In this document: positions 6,684 to 12,007 of the stretch, one piece after another | Numbering within the stretch: the first letter of the stretch is position 1 | How the letters are laid out: each line of letters starts with the position of its first letter | Position numbers and translations under genes: made by a program | The notes under the pieces: generated by a model | The model's input: only the letters and a program-made list of their open reading frames with translations | Databases searched by the model: none | Told to the model about the DNA's origin: nothing | Source of the DNA: Candidatus Thalassarchaeaceae archaeon | GTDB taxonomy: Archaea > Thermoplasmatota > Poseidoniia > Poseidoniales > Thalassarchaeaceae | Length of the DNA stretch: 12,007 nucleotides | Reading direction: 5' to 3' | Assembly (NCBI GenBank): GCA_013329905.1 | Contig: DUJH01000014.1 | Span: 45,724 to 57,730 of the forward strand

Positions 6684-7388
6684 ATGATTGAATGGGTCAG
6701 GGTTGAGGCGGGTCGAGCTGAGATCGGTTCTCAGAATCGCTCAATCCTCTTCGGAGGCATTGGCCCGAAGCACATGGTCGATCTGAAGTACGCATATGAG
6801 ATTTCGAAAAACCCAGTTCCGGCAGGTGAAGCAGAGGCTCTTATCGAAGCCAAGGAAGCGGGATTGTCGAGTGAGTCAGAGTGGGCGGTAGCTCTTGCTC
6901 AGGGTGCAATCACAGGAAGTGGAGAACTCGAGAAACTCTCCGACCGCTGCAAAGGCACCTACTGGGGTAAGTCCCTCGACGGCCGACCACACTGGATGGG
7001 CGACTGGCAATTCCGCATCTGCAAGCAGTGGAAAGACAGCACTCCAAGCACGAGGCTTGTTGCGCGCGAGGCGAGACAACCCGAATTCGCGCGCTTAGTG
7101 AGAGTTGAGATGGTCAGGGAGTACGACCCCGATGCTCCAACATTACCTGCTAATCGAGATACGGGACGACTGCTAAGAGAAGAGTCGTCAATCATCCTTG
7201 GTTTTGGCATCGCACCATCCTTCGTCTGGGCTTACTTCAACGCGAGCCCAGGCTATATCGAGAGCGGCTGGCCTGGGCTCGTCCTTGGTGGAATCATTTT
7301 CGGACTAATCACCAGTATCTTCTGGCGTCCGAAGACCACATCTTACCGCATCGGACGAAATTGTGGCAAGCTCAAGCCAAATGAGTAA
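6684..7388 (+). CDS. Membrane-anchored protein with degenerate formylglycine-generating-enzyme-like domain
   Basis: The product has 234 residues from ATG 6684; the frame also opens at a TTG at 6654, but MIEWVRVEAG is the natural domain start. Residues 2-80 follow the opening of FGE-sulfatase (SUMF1/EgtB/PvdO) domains: W-V-x-V-x-A-G-x-x-x-I-G-S, then GPKHMVDLKYAYEISKNPV in place of the usual P-x-H-x-V-x-L-x-x-F-x-I-x-x-x-P-V-T, and GLSSESEWAVAL in place of R-L-P-T-E-A-E-W-E-Y-A. The later part is shortened: no GNVWEW motif, no paired catalytic cysteines and no copper site are visible, so formylglycine formation is unlikely. Two C-terminal helices (about 170-187 and 194-213) place the domain at the membrane, followed by a basic tail. 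It follows the ABC exporter gene by 38 bases, suggesting a partner, binding or accessory role. The fold call is moderate; the missing active site is seen directly. Confidence 0.65.
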   Translation: MIEWVRVEAGRAEIGSQNRSILFGGIGPKHMVDLKYAYEISKNPVPAGEAEALIEAKEAGLSSESEWAVALAQGAITGSGELEKLSDRCKGTYWGKSLDGRPHWMGDWQFRICKQWKDSTPSTRLVAREARQPEFARLVRVEMVREYDPDAPTLPANRDTGRLLREESSIILGFGIAPSFVWAYFNASPGYIESGWPGLVLGGIIFGLITSIFWRPKTTSYRIGRNCGKLKPNE

Positions 7389-7404
7389 TCTGAAACTGAA
7401 GTTC

Positions 7405-8496
7405 TCAATCTCGAGACCTGTCGTCGATTTGCAGTCCGGGTCGTCCGGTGAAGATACGCCACTTTCCACGCAGAACTCCCATGCCGTAATTCCAATGCAG
7501 AGTGTAAGTCACAATCGATGAGAGGAAAATTGTCCAAGGTGTTTTACTTGGTGAGTTACCTTTAGCCGATCCGAACCAAGCGAGCAGATTGTAGAGAAGA
7601 ATCAGTGTGAGCAGAGTATGAACTCCTACTCTTGGCCAACCCAATGGGACTGTGTCGAAGCTCATATCCCAGAATTCGGGCCAAGCCAAGCCATCGTACG
7701 CGAGCCCCCAGAAGAAGAAGGCAAAGGCGGCTGTAACAATCGGCGGGAAAGCCGCCGTCATCGAGTGCGTGAAAGCATGTAATTCAGGGTGCTGATGGCT
7801 TGCGAGGGTGCGTACCATGCCGTAATTACCAATCTGTTTCTTGACTCGAGAAAGGTCGCGGCGACGGTGCCACATCACCGCGGTTCGGTCTGTCCACAAC
7901 TTGTGTCCAGCCGATCGAATACGATGGTCGAGAATGACATCCTCGGCGCCGATCGAACCTTCGTCGAAGCCGCCGACCTCCTCGAGGACCGAGCGGCGAT
8001 ATGCTGAATTCACGCCGGGCAATTGAGTGACTTCCGAGAGTTCAGAATCGCCAACTTTCCCATAATTTGTGCCGGTGGTGTAGATAGTAGAACAGAATGC
8101 GACATCGATGACTCGCTGCCACAGTGTCGATTCTTCAGGGGGAGCGAAGTTAGGCCCGCCTACTCCTGCAACATCCTCTCGTTCGAACCATCGAACCAGA
8201 TTCGCAACCCAATCTTTCGGTACAATGACATCGTCATCGGTGAATAGGATAAGTTCTGACTCAGTCGCCTGAAGAGCCACATTGCAAGCGTCAGCGCGCG
8301 TGCGCGAGCCAGCATCGTCGACAAAGCGCATGCCAGCGGCCTCAGCCGCTGATTTCCCAAGATCATTTCCAGGTCCGACAACCACGATCTCGAGAGGACC
8401 TCCGTAGGTTTGGGAGCCTAAGCCATCGAGGGCGATGGCCAACTCATCGGCATTCCGAACGCTCGGAATAATCACGCATACACTTGGCTCGGCCAC
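7405..8496 (-). CDS. Family 2 glycosyltransferase with C-terminal membrane helices
   Basis: The 363-residue product begins with a GT-A nucleotide-sugar-binding fold: CVIIPSVRNADELAIALDGL (7-26), the strand EIVVVG, then the DxD-type metal site LFTDDDV (D87-D89). The acceptor-side acidic pair sits in GAEDVILDHRIR (E185, D186), after GGFDEG, and is followed by WHRRRD (209-214). These are the standard elements of an inverting GT2 enzyme. Three hydrophobic segments at about 246-267, 290-310 and 322-338 anchor it, so it probably transfers sugar from a nucleotide donor at the inner face of the membrane to a lipid or glycan acceptor. It lacks the QxxRW motif of processive synthases, having QIGNYG instead, which fits single-sugar transfer. 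The start is GTG 8496, since no later start retains the first beta strand. It lies 60 bases downstream of PCNA and may share its message. Donor and acceptor are unknown. Confidence 0.92.
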   Translation of the reverse strand: MAEPSVCVIIPSVRNADELAIALDGLGSQTYGGPLEIVVVGPGNDLGKSAAEAAGMRFVDDAGSRTRADACNVALQATESELILFTDDDVIVPKDWVANLVRWFEREDVAGVGGPNFAPPEESTLWQRVIDVAFCSTIYTTGTNYGKVGDSELSEVTQLPGVNSAYRRSVLEEVGGFDEGSIGAEDVILDHRIRSAGHKLWTDRTAVMWHRRRDLSRVKKQIGNYGMVRTLASHQHPELHAFTHSMTAAFPPIVTAAFAFFFWGLAYDGLAWPEFWDMSFDTVPLGWPRVGVHTLLTLILLYNLLAWFGSAKGNSPSKTPWTIFLSSIVTYTLHWNYGMGVLRGKWRIFTGRPGLQIDDRSRD

Positions 8497-8556
8497 ACTC
8501 CGCCGTAGCCGACTCCCATTTCAACGGCTCTCACCAAATGTCACAGAGAATTGACA

Positions 8557-9306
8557 TCAAGGATCGTTACTGACTCGGGGCGCGAGGAAGTAAGTCCAAG
8601 CTGCGCCGCCATCGTTCGAGTTCCACGAAAGTCTCAGAGGATACCTATCTTGGAACTCGACCGTTACCTCCTCGGTCAGCCCGCTTGCCAACTTGCGGCT
8701 AAGGGGGTCGAGGAACTGCAACGAATAGGTCGAATGCGTCGGCTTCGGCGCAACCAATTCCGACATCTCTCCAGCGTCGAAGCGGACATTGACTCCTTCT
8801 CCAGCCTCCACAGTCACTGAGACAGTCATCTGATTCTTGTCGAGGCTAAGATCAACCAGTTCTCCGACGAACTTCGCCGCGCGCAGTGCTCGCGACAGCC
8901 TCTCAGCACTCAGAGTCGCCTTACAATCGAAATCAAGCTCAGGCTGGCGCGGCTCATTGATCGAACCTGTGTCGAGCCCACGCAGAATGCGGTGAACCTC
9001 GCCGACTCGTACATTGATTGCGCCAGTCGCACCATCGTAATCCAACTCGACCAAATCATTAGGTCCGGCGAGGGTCAAAAGATCGCGAAGCTTTCCAAGT
9101 TCGAGCCCAATCTCGACTGGCTCAACTTCGTAAGTCTCGAAGCAGGCATCTGATACCGTCACCGATAGTAGTGCCACGTGGGAGCCATCGACAACGGTCG
9201 TGCTCAAACCATTCTCACCCCAAGTGAGTTTTGCTTCCTCGGTCAGCACCGAGAGTAAATCGACGATCTCTCGCATGAGTTGCTGTTTGGCAGTTACTCG
9301 AAGCAT
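8557..9306 (-). CDS. pcn: DNA polymerase sliding clamp PCNA
   Basis: This is a 249-residue archaeal PCNA, the normal length. It forms a trimeric ring that encircles DNA and tethers polymerase, FEN1, ligase and other factors. Residues 1-115 make the first half, opening MLRVTAKQQLMREIVDLLSV and containing the conserved VVDGSHVALLSVTV strand-turn (38-51). The interdomain connector loop that binds PIP-box partners is at about 116-128 (INEPRQPELDFD), and residues 130-249 form the second half, ending LSWNSNDGGAAWTYFLAP. The frame extends to an ATG at 9348, adding 14 residues, but family proteins start at the first beta strand, and AGGTG lies 6 bases upstream of ATG 9306. No key element is missing. 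The gene follows TFS, a neighbour pairing common in archaea. Confidence 0.96.
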   Translation of the reverse strand: MLRVTAKQQLMREIVDLLSVLTEEAKLTWGENGLSTTVVDGSHVALLSVTVSDACFETYEVEPVEIGLELGKLRDLLTLAGPNDLVELDYDGATGAINVRVGEVHRILRGLDTGSINEPRQPELDFDCKATLSAERLSRALRAAKFVGELVDLSLDKNQMTVSVTVEAGEGVNVRFDAGEMSELVAPKPTHSTYSLQFLDPLSRKLASGLTEEVTVEFQDRYPLRLSWNSNDGGAAWTYFLAPRVSNDP

Positions 9307-9370
9307 TCCAACACCTACTTTCCTTCCCTCCAACGGGGGGTTCTTCATGCTTCTGTAATGAGTCTCCAGA

Positions 9371-9379
9371 CTATATCAA
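9371..9379 (-). promoter_or_regulatory. Candidate TATA box for pcn
   Basis: Read on the minus strand this is TTGATATAG, the only A/T-rich promoter-like motif in the gap between TFS and PCNA. Its centre lies about 27 bases from the ATG at 9348, the usual archaeal TATA-to-start-site distance, so transcription could begin near 9348. This would leave a leader of about 42 bases before the preferred PCNA start. It is a single weak match, identified by eye. Confidence 0.25.
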
Positions 9380-9386
9380 TCCACTA

Positions 9387-9405
9387 CGACCCACTTCGTG
9401 GGTCG
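9387..9405 (-). terminator. Perfect hairpin immediately after the TFS gene
   Basis: CGACCCAC (9387-9394) and GTGGGTCG (9398-9405) form a perfect 8-base stem with a 3-base loop. It begins 9 bases past the TFS stop codon, and the candidate pcn TATA box follows 8 bases further on. The GC-rich stem could stop or process the TFS transcript before the PCNA promoter. There is no following T run on the minus strand, and archaea usually terminate on T tracts, so a processing or stability element is equally possible. Confidence 0.4.
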
Positions 9406-9414
9406 ATCAATGAT

Positions 9415-9795
9415 TCATTGATATTCGCGGAATCTGTGCCCACATCCTTCACACGTGCAGATTTTAGTCTCCGGCTCATCGCTCGAACGAGTCTGCATCA
9501 GCACGATGAAAATTCGATCCTCATCGCATTTCGGGCAGAGATAATCGCCGACCCACAAGGTACCTCTGGCGACTTCTTCCTCAACAACTTCAGTCAAGTG
9601 TTTGAGCGAGGTCGCAGAGGATTTTGCAGTGGTTTTGGAGAGGTCGATGGTCTCACCAGTCATTGGGTCGATGAACTCTGCACCCTTACCATCCGAGCCT
9701 CCGGCAGGGCCTTCGTAACCGCATTTGTAGTCGGTGCACCTGATACTGTCATCGGGTTGAATGAATCCAAGTGTACCACATTCCGGACAGAACAT
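9415..9795 (-). CDS. tfs: Transcription factor S (TFIIS-like cleavage factor of archaeal RNA polymerase)
   Basis: The 126-residue protein is archaeal TFS, which enters the RNA polymerase secondary channel and stimulates cleavage of backtracked RNA. The N-terminal zinc ribbon uses C3, C6, C20 and C25 (MFCPECG and CTDYKCGYEG); the second pair is spaced C-x4-C rather than the usual C-x2-C. A linker of about 60 residues contains a helix (LKHLTEVVEEEVA). The C-terminal TFIIS-type ribbon carries C87, C90, C115 and C118 with the catalytic loop QTRSSDEPET, whose D106-E107 pair is the cleavage-stimulating acidic dyad, and it ends GHRFREYQ. All active residues are present. The ATG has an ideal ribosome site AGGAGG 7 bases upstream. 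It lies between fluC and pcn on the same strand. Confidence 0.95.
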   Translation of the reverse strand: MFCPECGTLGFIQPDDSIRCTDYKCGYEGPAGGSDGKGAEFIDPMTGETIDLSKTTAKSSATSLKHLTEVVEEEVARGTLWVGDYLCPKCDEDRIFIVLMQTRSSDEPETKICTCEGCGHRFREYQ

Positions 9796-9802
9796 ATGCT
9801 AA

Positions 9803-9808
9803 CCTCCT
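9803..9808 (-). promoter_or_regulatory. Strong Shine-Dalgarno site of tfs
   Basis: On the minus strand this reads AGGAGG and lies 7 bases before the ATG at 9795. It is the best ribosome site in the window and fixes the TFS start. A small CTGTG-TAGT-CACAG inverted repeat (9813-9826) sits just upstream, but nothing ties it to regulation. Confidence 0.75.
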
Positions 9809-9885
9809 AATGCTGTGTAGTCACAGACCTTTCATCGCTGGATGAATAGGCATTTCAAGGTTCTTAACAATAGAATCTGCTTGAA

Positions 9886-10260
9886 TCAGCCAATTGTGGC
9901 CGTTGCGAGGCGCCATCCCAACCACGCTAATGCTATGCTTCCGAGGATTGTCGTCACTACCATGGTCGCAGTTGTCGAGGGGCTTGATTCTGCTAGACGA
10001 ATAGTGTCTACGGCGAAGGCTGACATCGTGGTGAAAGCCCCCAGCACGCCCGTTCCGAAGAGCAGGATTGCTTCATCGCTCACTGCGGCTCCGGCTGCCG
10101 CGGCTCCGAGGAGAAGTCCGAGGAGCAGTGAACCTGCGAGATTCGCTGTCATGGTCCCCCATGGCATGGTGTCTGCCGGTAACCACTGCTGGAGCGCGTA
10201 ACGGGCGACTGCTCCGATGGCTCCGCCGGCTGCGACGAGGGCTGCGAGCCTGAGGTCCAT
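9886..10260 (-). CDS. crcB: Fluoride ion channel FluC/CrcB
   Basis: The 124-residue product has four hydrophobic helices and the Fluc signatures: GGAIGAVARY (12-21), GTMTANLAGS with the pore asparagine N40, and GTGVLGAFTTMSAF (69-82). Fluc proteins form dual-topology dimers that passively expel fluoride, with a central sodium and pore-lining phenylalanines. Here the usual TTFSTF box reads TTMSAF, so the first phenylalanine is methionine while F82 remains. Only one copy is present, so a homodimer is expected. The frame opens further upstream to 10413, but that extension is proline-rich and unlike the family, and ATG 10260 begins the first helix directly. It heads the tfs-pcn block and is divergent from nop5. 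No fluoride riboswitch is visible upstream. Confidence 0.94.
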   Translation of the reverse strand: MDLRLAALVAAGGAIGAVARYALQQWLPADTMPWGTMTANLAGSLLLGLLLGAAAAGAAVSDEAILLFGTGVLGAFTTMSAFAVDTIRLAESSPSTTATMVVTTILGSIALAWLGWRLATATIG

Positions 10261-10353
10261 GTTCGCGGGCGGGCTTGCTGGTTCTTGACCGCTTCCGAGA
10301 GGTGGGGGGTTAGTAGCGCGGGATTCAAGCGGAATGGACTTCCCGGGATACTC

Positions 10354-11358
10354 GTGAAACTGCATTACGACTGGCGTTTGTCTCGCGTCATCGATGGCGA
10401 CGGAGTCGTCCACGATGAGGTAACATGGACGGGCAAGCGCTCGGCCGGGGCTATTGCTGACCGCTTGTGGGATTTACAACGCGGACGTCTGAGCCCAGAG
10501 GCGAGGACGCTGGCCAAGCGCTTCCCGGATGCGCAGGCCGATGGTCTGGGCGCGATGTCCGATACGGACTGGCCTGCGCTTGATGATGAAGAATCAAAAT
10601 TATTCGAGGCGGCTGCACCTATTCTTGCCAAGCGAGGTGTTGCTAACGCGGCTGGTGATACCGACCGCCGCCTCGACATGCTCGTATCCGCCGCAGCAGA
10701 GTTGCGGTCGGCTTGGACTACTAGCGAGGCACGTTGCGTCGAATGGACTGGATTATTCCTATCCGAAGTTGATCTTGATGCGCAGCGCGACGATATTCCT
10801 GCAGCGGTGGCTGGAGCCGATTCAATCGAGTCCGCCGCCACCGCTCTTTCTGTTAATCCACCAGCCCACTTACCCAGCGAGATCGAATGGCAGGCGATTC
10901 GCGAACACGCCCGTGGTGTGGTCGAATTGACCGATCGGTTAGCTGCTCACGAGGACGCAATCCGCGCTCTCGCCCATCAACATGTGCCGAGCCTTGCCGC
11001 ACTAATCGGCCCGCTCGGAGCCGCTCGATTGGTTACCCTCGCGGGCGGCCGCGAGCGCCTCTCCCGCATGCCATCAGGTTCTCTCCAAGTTCTCGGTGCG
11101 CATGCCGCAATGGCAGCACACCGCCGTGGTGCACCACCACCCAAGCACGGAGCCATCCTATTCAGCATGCCACAGATTTCCCGCTCCCCGCGATGGGTCC
11201 GTGGAAAAATCGCTAGATTCCTTGCCGGCAAGGCCTCCATAGCAGTCCGTTGCGATCATTTCGGTGGAGAAACATGGGACGAGGAGAAGGTGTCTGAAAT
11301 CCACAAGGAAACTGAGGCGATCAAGGCCAGATTTCCAAGACCTCCCAAGCGTCGGTGA
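10354..11358 (+). CDS. nop5: Nop5 (Nop56/58) core protein of archaeal C/D box sRNP
   Basis: The 334-residue protein is archaeal Nop5, which bridges L7Ae-bound guide RNA and fibrillarin to direct 2'-O-methylation of rRNA and tRNA. Residues 1-60 form the fibrillarin-binding N-terminal domain (VIDGDGVVHDEVTWTG; IADRLWDLQRGRLSPEA). The middle, about 100-205, is the coiled-coil dimerisation segment. Residues 209-302 are the RNA-binding Nop domain with its signature blocks PSLAALIGPLGAARLVTLAG, GSLQVLGAH, GAPPPKHGAILF and RGKIARFLAGKASIA. The C-terminus ends with a short basic PRPPKRR. No in-frame ATG precedes the domain; GTG 10354 (MKLHYDW…) gives the best N-terminus, although TTG 10285 would add 23 residues of unlikely sequence. 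Fibrillarin follows after 5 bases, a typical archaeal operon. Confidence 0.94.
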   Translation: MKLHYDWRLSRVIDGDGVVHDEVTWTGKRSAGAIADRLWDLQRGRLSPEARTLAKRFPDAQADGLGAMSDTDWPALDDEESKLFEAAAPILAKRGVANAAGDTDRRLDMLVSAAAELRSAWTTSEARCVEWTGLFLSEVDLDAQRDDIPAAVAGADSIESAATALSVNPPAHLPSEIEWQAIREHARGVVELTDRLAAHEDAIRALAHQHVPSLAALIGPLGAARLVTLAGGRERLSRMPSGSLQVLGAHAAMAAHRRGAPPPKHGAILFSMPQISRSPRWVRGKIARFLAGKASIAVRCDHFGGETWDEEKVSEIHKETEAIKARFPRPPKRR

Positions 11359-11363
11359 ATGAG

Positions 11364-12007
11364 ATGCCCAAGCCACTCAAACTCGCATGGGGAATCCGAA
11401 AAGAGGGCCGAAGCCTCTGGACTCGCAACGCAGTCAAAGGAGTCTCAGTTCGTGCAGAGAGACGCAAGAAGGACGGACGAAACGAGTGGCGCCGCTGGGA
11501 CCCAAGTCGTTCGAAAGTTGCCGCAAGTCTACTCAAAACTCGTGGGTCAGCAGCGGCTCTATTGCCTGAACCCGGCTCTACTTGCCTCTATCTTGGATCT
11601 TCTTCTGGAGGTACAGTCAGCCACATCCATGACAATGTCTGTGGGGCTGGCAACCATCACGGAGGGCAGGTTATCGCAGTCGATATCTCTCCGAGAATGA
11701 TGCGTGATTTAGTAAAACTCGCCGAGCGCCGGCCGGGACTTGTTCCGGTTCTAGGCGACGCCCGAAATCCGTTGGTAATCGCACCCTATTTGCGAGGAAA
11801 GGCCGAGTGGCTGCATCAGGATTTGAGCATCGGCGACCAAGCCGAGACCTTCGTCCGCATGACCTCCGCCTTCCTCGCCGATGGCGGCACCGCTCTTCTA
11901 TCATTGAAAGCCGCTAGTGAGCGGTGGATGGAAGGTGGCGATGACGCCAGATATCAGCATACAAAAGGCCTCATCGAAAACTGCGAACACCTCGATTTAA
12001 TCGAGGT
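11364..12007 (+). CDS. flpA: Fibrillarin-like rRNA/tRNA 2'-O-methyltransferase (3' end outside window)
   Basis: The frame from ATG 11364 stays open to the window end, giving 214 residues of a protein usually around 210-230 long, so nearly the whole gene is present. After a basic N-terminal domain (WRRWDPSRSKVAASLL at 42-57), the S-adenosylmethionine fold shows motif I YLGSSSGGTVSH (76-87), motif II VIAVDISPRMMRDL (103-116) and GDARNP (131-136). D153 in LHQDLS and K182 in LSLKAA are candidates for the catalytic aspartate and lysine. This is the catalytic subunit of the C/D box sRNP together with Nop5. A glycine/histidine-rich insert CGAGNHHGG (93-101) lengthens the loop between motifs I and II. 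An overlapping ATG at 11359 is in a different frame and is not the start. Just 5 bases separate it from nop5. Confidence 0.95.
   Translation, partial: MPKPLKLAWGIRKEGRSLWTRNAVKGVSVRAERRKKDGRNEWRRWDPSRSKVAASLLKTRGSAAALLPEPGSTCLYLGSSSGGTVSHIHDNVCGAGNHHGGQVIAVDISPRMMRDLVKLAERRPGLVPVLGDARNPLVIAPYLRGKAEWLHQDLSIGDQAETFVRMTSAFLADGGTALLSLKAASERWMEGGDDARYQHTKGLIENCEHLDLIE

Noticed and set aside
9280..9810. Plus-strand open frame of 176 codons across TFS
   Set aside because: It lies antisense to TFS, whose zinc ribbons and ribosome site are unambiguous; the frame has no recognisable domain.
9813..9826. CTGTG-TAGT-CACAG inverted repeat upstream of tfs as an operator
   Set aside because: A 5-base stem of this size is expected by chance, and no second copy or known regulator motif supports it.
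10261..10353. Possible fluoride riboswitch in the fluC-nop5 gap
   Set aside because: I see no pseudoknot-forming elements of the known fluoride riboswitch in this gap.
10365..10841. Minus-strand open frame of 158 codons inside nop5
   Set aside because: Composition is Ser/Arg/Ala-rich and it mirrors the nop5 coding frame; no motif supports it.
11359..11700. Plus-strand open frame of 113 codons starting 1 base after nop5
   Set aside because: It is out of frame with fibrillarin, whose SAM motifs run from ATG 11364 to the window end; the product is low-complexity.

Overview
The window reads as a piece of an archaeal chromosome. It carries a PCNA sliding clamp, transcription factor S with two zinc ribbons, a Nop5-fibrillarin pair for C/D box RNA-guided methylation, a protein with two TBP-like half-repeats, a MJ0761-type TatD-like hydrolase and an EF-Tu/SelB-like protein of the archaeal kind. 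Moderate GC, weak or absent Shine-Dalgarno sites at most genes, very tight packing and short acidic proteins all fit a planktonic euryarchaeon. I would guess the Marine Group II / Poseidoniales lineage of Thermoplasmatota. That placement is an inference from gene content and style, not from a marker comparison.

Layout, left to right. (1) 1-977, minus: an EF-Tu/SelB-like protein that runs off the left edge and whose GTPase domain has lost its nucleotide-binding motifs. (2) 1071-1436, plus: a small DUF4870-type membrane protein. (3) 1467-1916, minus: an acyl-CoA thioesterase of the hotdog fold. (4) 2031-4263, plus: three overlapping genes forming one translation unit, namely an unrecognised acidic protein, a TBP-fold protein and a TatD-like metal hydrolase. 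(5) 4266-4487, minus: a tiny two-helix membrane protein, convergent with the hydrolase. (6) 4570-4644, plus: tRNA-Gly(UCC) with encoded CCA. (7) 4759-7388, plus: an ABC exporter half-transporter followed by a membrane-anchored protein with a degenerate formylglycine-generating-enzyme-like domain. (8) 10260-7405, minus, in transcription order: FluC/CrcB fluoride channel, TFS, PCNA, and a membrane-bound family 2 glycosyltransferase. (9) 10354-12007, plus: nop5 and then fibrillarin, which runs off the right edge.

How they fit together. The right third is core information processing: two back-to-back blocks, TFS-PCNA (RNA polymerase rescue and DNA clamp) and Nop5-fibrillarin (2'-O-methylation of rRNA and tRNA), diverge from a gap of about 90 bases, with fluC inserted at the head of the TFS-PCNA block. 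The middle holds a transport and envelope set: the ABC exporter, its membrane-bound FGE-like neighbour and a glycosyltransferase. The left third holds the least understood material: the pseudo-GTPase elongation-factor paralogue and the operon linking a divergent TBP-fold protein to a hydrolase and an unknown protein. These are the best candidates for something undescribed. I see no mobile elements, CRISPR arrays or integration sites, and no gene-free stretch longer than about 120 bases.
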